Source of the DNA: Streptomyces sp. V3I8
GTDB lineage: Bacteria > Actinomycetota > Actinomycetes > Streptomycetales > Streptomycetaceae
Direction: 5' to 3'
DNA: 64,000 bases
NCBI RefSeq assembly: GCF_030817535.1
Contig: NZ_JAUSZL010000002.1
Span: 4,526,001-4,590,000 of the forward strand
Shown here piece by piece: positions 50,818-59,494 of the stretch (position 1 is its first letter; every line of letters begins with the position of its first letter). The notes under the pieces were generated by a model. It was not told where the DNA came from. It did not search any database and was given only the letters and a program-made list of their open reading frames with translations. A program made the translations under genes and the position numbers.

Positions 50818-51843
50818 TCACCGCCCCTGTCGCTCGAGCAGGGCGTCCAGGCGCGGGTACACCGCGCGGGCGTTGTGCTCCTGGACCGCCGCCAGGTCGT
50901 CCGCGGACAGGCCGGCGGCCTCGGCGTACCGGCGGGTGTCGTCGAAGTGGTGGCCGGTGCACGGGTCGACGTCGCGGACCGCGCCGATCATCTCCGAGGC
51001 GAAGAGGAGGTTGCGGGCCGGGACGACGTCGTACAGGAGGTCCGAGCCGGGCTGGTGGTAGACGCAGGTGTCGAAGTAGACGTTGCCCAGGACATGTTCT
51101 TCGAGCGGCGGCTTGCCCAGTGCCATCGCCAGGCCCCGGAAGCGGCCCCAGTGGTAGGGGACGGCGCCGCCGCCGTGCGGGATGACGAAGCGCAGGGTGG
51201 GGAAGTCCGCGAACAGGTCGCCCTGGACCAGCTGCATGAAGGCCGTGGTGTCGGCGTTGAGGTAGTGCGCGCCGGTGGTGTGGAAGGCCGGGTTGACGCT
51301 CGTACTGACGTGGATCATCGCCGGTATGTCGTACTCCGCCATCTTCTCGTAGAGCGGGTACCAGGAGCGGTCGGTGAGCGGCGGGGAGGTCCAGTGGCCG
51401 CCCGAGGGGTCGGGGTTCAGGTTCACCGCGACGGCGCCGTACTCCTCCACGCAGCGGGTGAGTTCGGGGACGCAGGTGGCGGGGTCGACGCCCGGCGACT
51501 GCGGGAGCATCGCGGCCGGCACGAACCGCTCCGGGTACAGCCGGGCGACCCGGAAGCAGAGTTCGTTGCAGAGCGCGGCCCAAGCGGCGGAGGTCGCGAA
51601 GTCCCCGACGTGGTGGGCCATGAACGACGCGCGCGGCGAGAAGACCGTCAGGTCGATGCCGCGCTCGTCCATCAGCCGCAGCTGGTTCGGTTCGACGCTC
51701 TCGCGCAGCTCGTCGTCGCCGATGCGCAGGCCGGCGCGGGAGGGGGCGGCCGACGGGTCGGCGAGGGAGGCGACCTGCCGGTCGCGCCAGGCCGCCAGGG
51801 CCGGTGGGGCGGTCGTGTAGTGACCGTGACAGTCGATGATCAT
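50818..51843 (-). CDS. 4-oxalomesaconate hydratase (LigJ)-like amidohydrolase
   Basis: This 341-residue amidohydrolase begins MIIDCHGHYTTAPPALAAWR, the LigJ signature with the metal-ligand HxH. Further landmarks are NLNPDPSGGHWTSPPLTDRS, FVIPHGGGAVPYHWGRFRG (second metal His) and FASEMIGAVRDVDPCTGHHFDD. LigJ hydrates 4-oxalomesaconate to 4-carboxy-4-hydroxy-2-oxoadipate. It is the first gene of a minus-strand operon with the LigI-like gene and the MFS transporter. The ring-cleavage dioxygenase and the aldolase of the pathway are not in the window. Confidence 0.88.
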   Translation of the reverse strand: MIIDCHGHYTTAPPALAAWRDRQVASLADPSAAPSRAGLRIGDDELRESVEPNQLRLMDERGIDLTVFSPRASFMAHHVGDFATSAAWAALCNELCFRVARLYPERFVPAAMLPQSPGVDPATCVPELTRCVEEYGAVAVNLNPDPSGGHWTSPPLTDRSWYPLYEKMAEYDIPAMIHVSTSVNPAFHTTGAHYLNADTTAFMQLVQGDLFADFPTLRFVIPHGGGAVPYHWGRFRGLAMALGKPPLEEHVLGNVYFDTCVYHQPGSDLLYDVVPARNLLFASEMIGAVRDVDPCTGHHFDDTRRYAEAAGLSADDLAAVQEHNARAVYPRLDALLERQGR

Positions 51844-52055
51844 TTACGGCGTCCTCCACGGGCTGCTCTGCTGCTGGGTGCCGTGCAGCCTCGCTCCGCC
51901 CCGCGCCGCCGGACGAGGGGGCCGGACACAGAACTAACGTCCCCTTAACACTGCGGCGGGTGCGGGACCGGTGTGGTCTACATTCGGTTGTGCGGCTACG
52001 GGGAGTGGCCGCGGCGAACGGAAGTGCCGTGGAGCGGCCGAAGGAGGTGGACAGG

Positions 52056-52745
52056 GTGCAGGTACTGCTGGCCGAGGACGACGACGGTGTGGCGGCGGCG
52101 CTCGTGGAGGTCCTGTACGACCACGGCCATGTCACCCGGCGGGTGCGGTACGGCAGGGACGTCCTCACCTACCACCGCAGCTCCGACCTGCTCCTTCTCG
52201 ACCTGGGCCTGCCCGACACCGACGGCCTGGAGGTGCTGCGCGCGCTGCGGGCGGTGAGCGACCTGCCGGTGCTGGTGCTGACCGCGCGCGGCGACGAGCG
52301 CTCGGTGGTGCGCGGGCTGCGGCTCGGCGCCGACGACTACCTCGTCAAGCCGGTGCGACTCGCCGAACTGCTCGCCCGCATCGACACCGTCACGCGGCGC
52401 AACACCGCGGCCGGGCGCAACGCCACCACGAGCGCTCCCGCCGCACGGACGGTCCGCGCCGGTGACGTCGAGGTGGAACTCGACGCGCGCCGGGTCCGGG
52501 TCGCCGGGACGGAGGTCGAGCTGACCACGAAGGAGTTCGACGTCCTCGCCGCGCTGGCGGGGCGGGCGGGCACCGCGGTCAGCCGCGAGCAGGTCCTGGA
52601 CGAGGTGTGGGGCGACGCCCACCACGCCGTGTCCCGCTCCCTGGACGTCCACCTCACCCAGCTGCGCGCCAAGCTGCGCCGCCCCGACCTGCTGACGACG
52701 ATCCGCGGCTTCGGCTACCGCTTCGGCGACCTCGACGGGGACTGA
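52056..52745 (+). CDS. OmpR-type response regulator (TctD-like)
   Basis: This 229-residue protein has a receiver domain (VLLAEDDDGVAAALVEVLYD; Asp in LLLLDLGLPDTDG; Lys in DYLVKPV) and a winged-helix output domain (VELTTKEFDVLAALAGRAGT to TIRGFGYRFGDLDG). GTG 52056 follows AAGGAGG at 8 nt. It heads an operon with a histidine kinase and a TAXI-type binding protein and is divergent from the LigJ-LigI-MFS operon. That layout resembles TctDE systems for tricarboxylates. Confidence 0.93.
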   Translation: MQVLLAEDDDGVAAALVEVLYDHGHVTRRVRYGRDVLTYHRSSDLLLLDLGLPDTDGLEVLRALRAVSDLPVLVLTARGDERSVVRGLRLGADDYLVKPVRLAELLARIDTVTRRNTAAGRNATTSAPAARTVRAGDVEVELDARRVRVAGTEVELTTKEFDVLAALAGRAGTAVSREQVLDEVWGDAHHAVSRSLDVHLTQLRAKLRRPDLLTTIRGFGYRFGDLDGD

Positions 52746-52830
52746 AGCGTGCGCTTGAGGACCGACAGGGACTGAAGCGTGCGCTTGAGGACCGACAGGG
52801 ACTGAAGCGTGCGCTTGAGTACCGACAGGG
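52741..52830. repeat. 30-bp repeat, three copies, between response regulator and kinase
   Basis: Three copies start at 52741, 52771 and 52801; the first two are identical and the third differs by one base. Copy 1 contains the regulator's stop. In one frame each copy reads LKRALEDRQG. Shorter ACTGACAGGG units continue to about 52862. Confidence 0.92.
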
Positions 52831-52878
52831 ACTGACAGGGGCCGAGGGGGGACTGACAGGGACGGGAGGAGCCGACGC

Positions 52879-54444
52879 GTGCGCACCAGGGTCCAGGCCG
52901 CACTGCTGCTGTTCGTCGTGATCGCGGTGGCCGCGTTCGCCGTGCCGCTGCTGCTCTTCACCGCGTCCGACCGCACCCAGCAGCTGGTCCTCGCCCGCAG
53001 CGCCGACCTCGACCGCTTCGCGTCCCTCATGGACCAGGCCGCGGCGACCGGCGACACCTCGGCCGTCGCCGCCGAGGCACGCCGCTACACCGAGCTGTAC
53101 GGGGAACCGCTGGTCGTCACCGACACGCGCCGCAACCCGGTCGTCCAGACCGGCGGCATGCGGGCCGTCGACCCCGCCGTGACCCGGCTGCTCGACGCGG
53201 CGCTGCGCAACCAGACCGCGCACCCCTCGGGCGCGCTACGACCCTGGTCACGGGGGTACCGGATGTTCGCCGAGCCCGCCGGTACCGGGACCCGGGTCTC
53301 CGGGGCCGTGGTGCTGCGGGCCTCGGTGGGCACCGCGTCGGAGGAGATCACCCGCCGCTGGGCCGCCGTCCTCGCGGGCGCCGCGCTGGCCGCCGTCGCG
53401 TGCACGGTCCTCGCCCGGGTCGCGACGGGGTGGGTGGTCAGCCCGCTGCGCCGGCTGGACCGGGCCGTCGGCCGGCTCGCCGCGGGGCTCCCGCCCGAGC
53501 AGACCCTCCCCCGCTCCCCACTTCGTCCGAGCGGGGCGACCCCCATGGGCGGCCCGCCCGAACTGCGTCAGCTGACGATCGGCTTCAACCGCATGGCGCG
53601 TACGGTCACGGCCGCCCTGGAGCAGCAGCGCAGGCTCGTCGCCGACACGTCCCACCAGATGCGCAACCCCATGGCGGCGCTCCGCCTGCGCGTCGACGCC
53701 CTGCACACGCATCTGGTCCCGTCCGGCGAGCGCACGTACAACGGGGTCACCACCGAACTGGACCGCCTGGAGACCCTGCTCGACGACCTGCTGGCCCTCG
53801 CCACCGCGGAGCACCGGGCAGGGGAGCTGACGGTGACCGACGGCTCGGGCGTGCATTGCGACGCGGCGGCGGTGGCGGCGGACCGGCACCGCCTGTGGGA
53901 ACCGGTCGCCGAGCGCGCGGGATCCCGCCTGACCCTCCGGGCCGCCCCGGCCGCCGCCCCCTCGGTCCCTGTCCTGGCCGCCTGCACGGAGCGCGAACTC
54001 GCCCAGGTCACGGACATTCTCCTGGACAACGCCATCAAGTACGCGGGTGAGGGCGCGTCGATCTCCCTCCACTGCGCCGCCGCCGCCGGGTCGGGCTCGG
54101 GCTCCGGGTCCGGGTCCGGCTCCGTGGTTCTCACGGTGACGGACGACGGCCCCGGCCTCGGCACGGAGGAACTGGCCCTGGCCACGACGAGGTTCTGGCG
54201 CGCGGGCCGCCAACGCCACGACGGCACCGCGGGTACGGGCCTGGGCCTGGCCATCGCCGAACAGCTCCTGGCGGGCCGCGGCGGCCACCTGGAACTGGCC
54301 CCGGCCGAACCGAGAGGGCTGCGGGTGCGGGCGGTGATCCCCGGAGCGGAGCCGGGTCCGGCGCCGGACCCGGGTCCGGAACCGAGGCCGGGGCCCGGAC
54401 CGCGGCCCCCCGGCGCCCGGGGCGCGTACGGCGGCACGCCATGA
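52879..54444 (+). CDS. Sensor histidine kinase (HAMP/HisKA, TctE-like)
   Basis: This 521-residue protein has a membrane helix at residues 5-28, an extracytoplasmic sensor of about 130 residues, a second helix (about 153-175), a HAMP region and a HisKA domain with the phospho-acceptor His in VADTSHQMRNPMAALRLRVD. The HATPase has LLDNAIKYAGEG (N-box), DDGPGLG and GTGLGLAIAEQLL. A Gly/Ser expansion (GSGSGSGSGS) sits in an ATPase loop, and a Pro/Gly/Glu tail ends the protein. The stop overlaps the TAXI gene (ATGA). Confidence 0.92.
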   Translation: MRTRVQAALLLFVVIAVAAFAVPLLLFTASDRTQQLVLARSADLDRFASLMDQAAATGDTSAVAAEARRYTELYGEPLVVTDTRRNPVVQTGGMRAVDPAVTRLLDAALRNQTAHPSGALRPWSRGYRMFAEPAGTGTRVSGAVVLRASVGTASEEITRRWAAVLAGAALAAVACTVLARVATGWVVSPLRRLDRAVGRLAAGLPPEQTLPRSPLRPSGATPMGGPPELRQLTIGFNRMARTVTAALEQQRRLVADTSHQMRNPMAALRLRVDALHTHLVPSGERTYNGVTTELDRLETLLDDLLALATAEHRAGELTVTDGSGVHCDAAAVAADRHRLWEPVAERAGSRLTLRAAPAAAPSVPVLAACTERELAQVTDILLDNAIKYAGEGASISLHCAAAAGSGSGSGSGSGSVVLTVTDDGPGLGTEELALATTRFWRAGRQRHDGTAGTGLGLAIAEQLLAGRGGHLELAPAEPRGLRVRAVIPGAEPGPAPDPGPEPRPGPGPRPPGARGAYGGTP

Positions 54445-55487
54445 CGAATCCGAACCCGAACCCGAACCCGAACCCGCACTCGCATCAGCCTTCGCGTCTT
54501 CCGCCGGTCGGCCGCCGTACCCTCCTCCACGCCGCCCTCGGCACCGCGGCCGCCGCCGTCCTGGGCGGTGCGCTCACGGCCGACGCCTCGCGGCAGCGGC
54601 CCGGACCGAGCGGTGTGCTGCGCGTCGCGACCGGCGAGCCGACCGCCTTCTACGAGGCGTTCGGCCGCCTCCTCACCGCGGAGGTCGAGTCGGCGTACCC
54701 CCGGCTGCGCTGCCGCGTCCGCACCACCGCGGGCAGCCTCACCAACATCGAACTGCTCCGTGACCGTCGCGCCGACCTCGCCCTCGTGCTCACCGACACC
54801 GCGCTGGCCGCCCAGGGCACCGACCTCTTCCCGCGCCCGGTGCCGCTGCGCGCGATCGGCCGGGTGTACGAGACCTACCTGCAGTTCGTCGTCCGCGCGG
54901 ACTCACCCGTGCGCGAGGTGTCCGACCTTGCCGGGCACACCGTCTCGCTCGGCGCGACCGGTTCGGGCGCGGCCGTGCTGGGCGAGCGGCTCCTGCACGC
55001 GGCGGGCCTCGCCCCCGGCACCGACGTCCCCGTGCTCCATCTCCCGCTGGCCGACGCGGCCGACGCGATGCGGAGGGGTGCGGCGGAGGCGCTGATCGTC
55101 GCGGGCGGCGTACCGCTGCCGGATCTGACCGCGCTCGACGAGAGCCCCGGGCTGCGGTTCCTGCCGCTGGCCGGGCTGCTGCCGAGGCTCGGTGGCGGCG
55201 AGGGACTGGCCGGTTCGGGTCTGGAGGAGGTGTCGCTGCCGCAGGGCGCGTACCGGTCGGCGGGCGGGGTCGCCACCATCGGCGTGTCCAACCTGCTGGT
55301 GTGCCGTCCCGACCTGCCCCGTGCCGTCGCAGAGGCGCTGACCCGTCTGCTGGCCCGGCGCGCGACCGCCCTCGTACCCGACAACGCGGTCGGCGCACAG
55401 TTCCTCGATGTCGGCAGCCTAATCGGCACGGGCGGTGTCGCGCTGCACCCGGGGGCGGCGGAGGCGTACCGGGCGCTGCACGGCTGA
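54441..55487 (+). CDS. TAXI-family solute-binding protein
   Basis: This 348-residue protein starts with an NPNPNPNP repeat and has a Tat-like signal (GRRTLLHAALGTAAAAVLGG). The TAXI binding fold follows: VLRVATGEPTAFYEAFGRLL, TTAGSLTNIELLRDRRADLA, VSLGATGSGAAVLGERLLHA. TAXI proteins normally deliver acidic solutes to TRAP transporters, but no DctQM permease genes are present. Coupling to the kinase (ATGA) suggests it is the ligand-binding sensor of the two-component system. Confidence 0.88.
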   Translation: MTNPNPNPNPNPHSHQPSRLPPVGRRTLLHAALGTAAAAVLGGALTADASRQRPGPSGVLRVATGEPTAFYEAFGRLLTAEVESAYPRLRCRVRTTAGSLTNIELLRDRRADLALVLTDTALAAQGTDLFPRPVPLRAIGRVYETYLQFVVRADSPVREVSDLAGHTVSLGATGSGAAVLGERLLHAAGLAPGTDVPVLHLPLADAADAMRRGAAEALIVAGGVPLPDLTALDESPGLRFLPLAGLLPRLGGGEGLAGSGLEEVSLPQGAYRSAGGVATIGVSNLLVCRPDLPRAVAEALTRLLARRATALVPDNAVGAQFLDVGSLIGTGGVALHPGAAEAYRALHG

Positions 55488-55628
55488 AACCGCGGGGGAG
55501 GAGCGGGGGCGCGTAAGGGGCGCGCGGGAGGAGCATCGGGGGGCACGGGAGTCGTGCATCAATTCGAGTACACGCCCCCCGGATGACAAGGGCTTTCCAG
55601 GATCGTTCGGCTGCCGGCTTCCCGCCTC

Positions 55629-56025
55629 GTGATGGATTCGGAGATTGCCGGCGGGGGGGGGCCTGCGCGACCGTTCCCCGAACCGCTCCGTCCGCGGCGG
55701 GACGCGTACCGGCCCGTCCTCGTGCGGCGCACGGAGACCGGCGGGGAAGCGGCCTTCGCCGCGCTGCTGGAGTCGGGCGAGGTGCGCGAGGTGCACGACC
55801 GCATCGACGACCGGTTGGAGGAGCTGGTGGGCTGCCTGCGGCCGGGTGATCCGCCGGACGCGCGGGACCTGGCCGCCGTGGTGACCGAGCTGCGCGCGGG
55901 CGTCGAGCCAGGGCCGCCGGCACGACGCCACCACGTACGCGGCCCTGTCCCCGCAGTGGTGCGCCACGGCCACTCCGCGGGAACGGGCCGTCCTCGCCAT
56001 GGACGGCACACTCCTGCCGGCCTGA
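55629..56025 (+). pseudogene. Frameshifted unknown protein with a G9 tract
   Basis: From ATG 55629 the frame crosses a run of nine G (55653-55661). It then encodes DAYRPVLVRRTETGGEAAFA and EVREVHDRIDDRLEELVGCL with Streptomyces-like codons up to about 55905. From about 55912 good coding continues one frame over: HDATTYAALSPQWCATATPR, then a TGA at 56023-56025. One extra base near GGGCCGCCGG would explain it. The full protein would be about 131 residues. I do not recognise the family. It may be a real pseudogene, a phase-variable gene or a sequence error. Confidence 0.55.
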
Positions 56026-56064
56026 CGGCTGGGCCGGCGGCGGGGCGGCGGGCAGGATGACCCC

Positions 56065-56448
56065 ATGACGAAACTTTCCGTACGGTCGGTCCGCCGTGGC
56101 TCCTCCGGTTCGGTGCTGTCGTTGTGGTCGCAGGACTCCGTGCTGTCGATCGGCTCGGTGGGTTCGGTCCTGTCGGTGGGCTCCGTCGGGTCGGCCCTGT
56201 CAATCGGCTCGATCGGCAGCGCCCTGTCGGCGGGCTCGATAGGTTCCTCCCTCTCGCTGCTCTCCACCGGGTCGTGGCTGAGTACGGGCTCGCTGTTCTC
56301 GGCGCAGTCGCGGTGGTCGGTGCTGTCGTGGCGCTCCACCGGCGGTTTCCTGGCCGTGGGAGGAGCCGTGGGGATGGCGGGAGTGGCGGTCGGCGGCGCT
56401 TTGCTGATGACGCGGATGCTGCACGGGGCCGACACCGGCACCGACTGA
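56065..56448 (+). CDS. Ser/Gly/Leu repeat protein with C-terminal membrane helix
   Basis: This 127-residue protein is made of 5-10-residue units such as SVLSIGSVGS, SALSIGSIGS and SALSAGSIGS (residues 15-62). The SxLSxGSxGS spacing suggests a beta-solenoid with Ser/Leu/Val ladders. A segment SRWSVLSWRSTGG and a membrane helix (FLAVGGAVGMAGVAVGGALL) end it. Similar unnamed repeat proteins occur in other actinobacteria. There is no signal peptide. It lies 39 bp after the frameshifted gene and may form an operon with it. Function unknown. Confidence 0.75.
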   Translation: MTKLSVRSVRRGSSGSVLSLWSQDSVLSIGSVGSVLSVGSVGSALSIGSIGSALSAGSIGSSLSLLSTGSWLSTGSLFSAQSRWSVLSWRSTGGFLAVGGAVGMAGVAVGGALLMTRMLHGADTGTD

Positions 56449-57100
56449 ACCCTGGGCCCTGGGCCCCGGGCCCCGGCCCCGGCCTCGGGCCCCGGCCTCC
56501 GGCCTCGGGCTCCGGCCTCGGGCTCCGGCCCTGGGCTCCGGGCTCCGGGCTCCGGCCCCGGGCTCCGGGCTCGGGCCTCGGACTCCGGCCCCGGGCCCCG
56601 GGTTTCGGGTTCCGGACCTCGGACCTCGGGCCTCGGGTCCCGGCCCCGGGCTTGGGCTTGGGTCTCGGGCCCCGGCCCCGGCCTTGGGTCTCGGGCCCCG
56701 GCCTCGGACTCCGGCCCCAGGCTCCGGGTTTCGGGTTCCGGACCTCGGGCCTCGGACTCCGGTCTCGGCCTCGGGCGCTGGCCCCGGGCTCCGGCCCCGG
56801 GCTCCGGCCTCGGACTCCGGCCCCGGGCTCCGGCCCCGGGCTCCGGGTTTCGGGTTCCGGACCTCGGGCCTCGGACTCCGGTCTCGGCCTCGGGCGCTGG
56901 CCCCGGGCTCCGGCCTCGGACTCCGGCCCCGGGCTTCGGGCTTCGGGCTTCGGATTCCGGGCCTCGGGCTCCAGGCACTGGGCTCCAGGCACCGGGCACC
57001 GGGCCTTGGGCTCCGGGCCCCGGATCCGGCACTTCGTATCCCGGGCACCCGGACCCCGTATCCCGCACTCCGGGCCTCGCGATCGCCCCCGCGCCCCCGC
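56449..57100. repeat. GC-rich minisatellite of GGGCTCCGG-type units
   Basis: About 650 bp of imperfect 6-12 bp units (GGGCTCCGG, GGCCTCGGACTCC, CCCCGGGC). It contains a longer direct repeat: about 75 bp starting near 56720 recur starting near 56840 (offset 119 bp). All six frames are largely open, so apparent ORFs here are artefacts. Confidence 0.9.
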
Positions 57101-57752
57101 CGTCCCGCCGTCCCGCCGTCCTGGGCGTCACGGCCGTGCCGTGTCGGGTCTCGTCGACGACCCCGGCGGGACCGGCGCCCGCGTCTGCGGTGTCCGTCAT
57201 CTCCGTGGCGTTGCGACGGCTGTCGCGCGAAGGTGCTCGATGCCGGTGTCGAGAGCGGCCTTGAGGTGGGTGGACGTGGATGGCGGCAGGACGGCGGTGG
57301 CGGTGGTGGCGTAAGCCGCGGATGCGACGGGGGCGGGGGCGGTGATGGGGATGGGGATGGGAGCAGGGCGCGTCGGCCCGACGGGGCGGATGGTGACCCG
57401 CCCATCGGGCCGACGCGGCCGACCTGACGGGCGACGGTCCGGTGGACCGCCCGGCGCGACGAACCGCGCCGGGCGTTGACAGAGGGCGTGCGAAGGGACC
57501 GCACTCCGCATTCCCACCACCCGAGCCCTTTTCCGTCGTGACACTCCCCCATGGGCCCCTGTGCGCCCCTCGGTCACTCTTCCGGGCGCGTGACCGACGC
57601 CACAACAATGGTCCCTCACGCCCCCGCTCCTGGCAGTGGTGGCTACACCTGTCCGAGCCGGGGGGAACGGCGCGGGGCAGTCATCAGGCAGGAAGGCGGC
57701 CCGACGGCCGCCGAAAGAGGCGGCAGCCATACCGCCGGGGGGCAACAACAGC
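57101..57752. other. Region without a confident gene upstream of the GT2 synthase
   Basis: These 652 bp contain, on the minus strand, a GC3-biased frame ending at 57197 (STHLKAALDTGIEHLRATAV near its end). An ATG there overlaps that stop and runs into the minisatellite. This could be a decayed gene pair. The GT2 promoter should lie at the right edge. Confidence 0.4.
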
Positions 57753-59003
57753 ATGTCCGATTACATGACCCCTGCCGCCGGGCATCCGGTCGCAGCGGAG
57801 ACGGGCCCGACAGGCCCCGCACATCGTCAGCGAAGCCGCCGGGGGAACGCCGCCGGTCACCACACGAGGGGCCGACGTGCGCACGGCACCCATCGGCGTC
57901 GTCTGGTCAGCCAGGGCGCGGCTCCGCTGATGGAGACCGTCGTGATCCTCCCCGCCCGGAACGAAGAGGACGGCGTGCTGCCGGCGCTCGACTCACTTGC
58001 CGGGCAGAGCTCCCCACCCGACCTGATCCTCATCGTGGTCAACAACTCCTCCGACCGCACCGAGGAGTTCGCTCGTGGGTTCGCCGACCGGCCCGGAGTG
58101 CCGCGTACGGTCGTCTTCAACCTGCCGGAGAATCCGCACAAAAAGGCCGGCGCTCTCAACCACGGCATCCACTGGCTGCACAGCGCATCCGGGGGGCTGG
58201 CGGCCACCGCGAAATACCTGCTGGTCATGGACGCGGACACCAGCCTGCACCCGAGGTTCCTGGAACGGGCGCGCAACGTCATGGCTTCCGACCGGCGGCT
58301 GGGCGGGCTCAGCGCCACCTGCCTCGGCCGCACCGGACTGTGGAAGAACCTGTGGCAGCGCTACCTCCTGGGAATGCAGATCATGGAGTACGGGCGCTAT
58401 GCCCGTGGCCGCTACCGCTTCGGTATCCACAGCATGTCGGGAGCCGGCTCCTTCTACCGCACCGAGGCCTTGCTGAGCATCCTGCGCTGGCGCGGAGAGG
58501 TGTTCTGGGAGGACCACGCCAACCTCGTGGAGGACTACGAGACGACGCTCGCGCTGAAGGAGGTGGGCTGGAAGGTCACGGCCAACCAGCACTGCATCGC
58601 CTACACCGATCTCATGCCCACGCTGCGAGAGCTGATCGGCCAGCGCGAGCGCTGGGGGCGTGGCACGGTCGACACCCTGCGGCGGCGCGGCTGGACCAGG
58701 TACACCTGGTTCTCCATCACCAGCATGGTGCTCGGCTTCGTCGGCTTCCTCTACACGCTGGGCTGGCTCGCCACCTGGACCGGTGTGATCGCCGACAAGG
58801 GCTTCGTCCTGGACCCGGTCTGGCTGTGCCTGGTCGTCTTCTGGATCGTGTACGCGGCCTTCCGCACCCGCCACCTCGGCTGGAAGGGCGTCCTGGTCGA
58901 CGTACTGATGCTGCCGGGACTGGTCTTCTCCACCGTGCGGGCCTACTGGTTCGTCTCCTCGGTCCTGAAGTCGTACGTCACCCGCGTCTCCGCCTGGCAG
59001 TGA
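57753..59003 (+). CDS. Processive family 2 glycosyltransferase (polysaccharide synthase)
   Basis: This 416-residue protein has a GT-A domain: VVILPARNEEDGVLPALDSL, VVNNSSDRTEE, VMDADTS (DxD), LVEDYETTLALKEVGW and QRERW, the Q-x-x-R-W motif of processive synthases. A C-terminal block of about four membrane helices forms the export channel. Members make cellulose, hyaluronan-like or poly-GlcNAc polymers; the product here is unknown. ATG 57753 is used although the first 55 residues are basic and low complexity; ATG at about 57930 is an alternative. A small membrane peptide gene follows 140 bp downstream. Confidence 0.9.
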   Translation: MSDYMTPAAGHPVAAETGPTGPAHRQRSRRGNAAGHHTRGRRAHGTHRRRLVSQGAAPLMETVVILPARNEEDGVLPALDSLAGQSSPPDLILIVVNNSSDRTEEFARGFADRPGVPRTVVFNLPENPHKKAGALNHGIHWLHSASGGLAATAKYLLVMDADTSLHPRFLERARNVMASDRRLGGLSATCLGRTGLWKNLWQRYLLGMQIMEYGRYARGRYRFGIHSMSGAGSFYRTEALLSILRWRGEVFWEDHANLVEDYETTLALKEVGWKVTANQHCIAYTDLMPTLRELIGQRERWGRGTVDTLRRRGWTRYTWFSITSMVLGFVGFLYTLGWLATWTGVIADKGFVLDPVWLCLVVFWIVYAAFRTRHLGWKGVLVDVLMLPGLVFSTVRAYWFVSSVLKSYVTRVSAWQ

Positions 59004-59059
59004 CCGGTTCGGGCACAGCCACGTCCTCTCGTGCCCGGATCCACGAAACCCGGCCGTAC

Positions 59060-59110
59060 AACCGAACCGAACCGAACCGAACCGATGCGAACCGATGCGA
59101 ACCGATCCGA
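59060..59110. repeat. AACCG pentamer repeat
   Basis: ACCGAACCGAACCGAACCGA followed by GATGCGAACC-type variants lies between the GT2 gene and the small peptide gene. Confidence 0.8.
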
Positions 59111-59143
59111 TGCGACCGACAGGTCGCCGAAAGGAACACGATC

Positions 59144-59329
59144 GTGAACTACCTCAGCGGTACCGGAACCGGTCTCGTCACCGGAGGGGCCTCCCTCGCG
59201 GCCACCGGAACGTCCTCCACCGCCGGCCTGCTCGTCGCGGCCAGCCTGGCCCTGGTGATGGGAGGGCTGGCGACCTACACCGCGGCCGCTCGCCGTCGGC
59301 GTCGTGATGCCAGCGCGGCCGGCCACTGA
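59144..59329 (+). CDS. Small membrane peptide downstream of the GT2 synthase (61 aa)
   Basis: This 61-residue peptide begins with a Gly/Ser/Thr segment (NYLSGTGTGLVTGGASLAAT), has one membrane helix (AGLLVAASLALVMGGLATYT) and ends in a basic cluster (AARRRRRDASAAGH). GTG 59144 is preceded by AAAGGAACACG (good ribosome site). The orientation (outside N-terminus, positive inside) fits a single-span subunit of a synthase complex. No family recognised. Confidence 0.7.
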   Translation: MNYLSGTGTGLVTGGASLAATGTSSTAGLLVAASLALVMGGLATYTAAARRRRRDASAAGH

Positions 59330-59494
59330 GCCGCGGCCCAGGAGACCCGTGGCCGTGAGCCGGCGCGTGGGCCGCACAAGGACACCGGACGTCCGGTGTC
59401 CGACTCGGCCACGACCGGACGGGTCGCACTCGAACATCACGGGTGGACCTGGTCCGACAGCACGAATCGGGCACGGCCCGAGCCGCGGATCCGT

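Noticed and set aside
52741..52830. CRISPR repeats
   Set aside because: The 30-bp copies are directly adjacent with no spacers.
54441..55487. TRAP transporter operon
   Set aside because: No DctQ or DctM membrane subunits follow the TAXI gene, so only a binding/sensor role is supported.
55419..57608. Long minus-strand open frames of 400-700 residues over the minisatellite
   Set aside because: Their sequence is only PEPE/RSPGPE-type repeat translation; several other frames are equally open, and composition is dictated by the DNA repeat.
57197..57754. 185-residue minus-strand frame upstream of the GT2 gene
   Set aside because: The C-terminal part has good codon bias, but most of the frame is low complexity with no recognisable start or domain; recorded only as a possible remnant.
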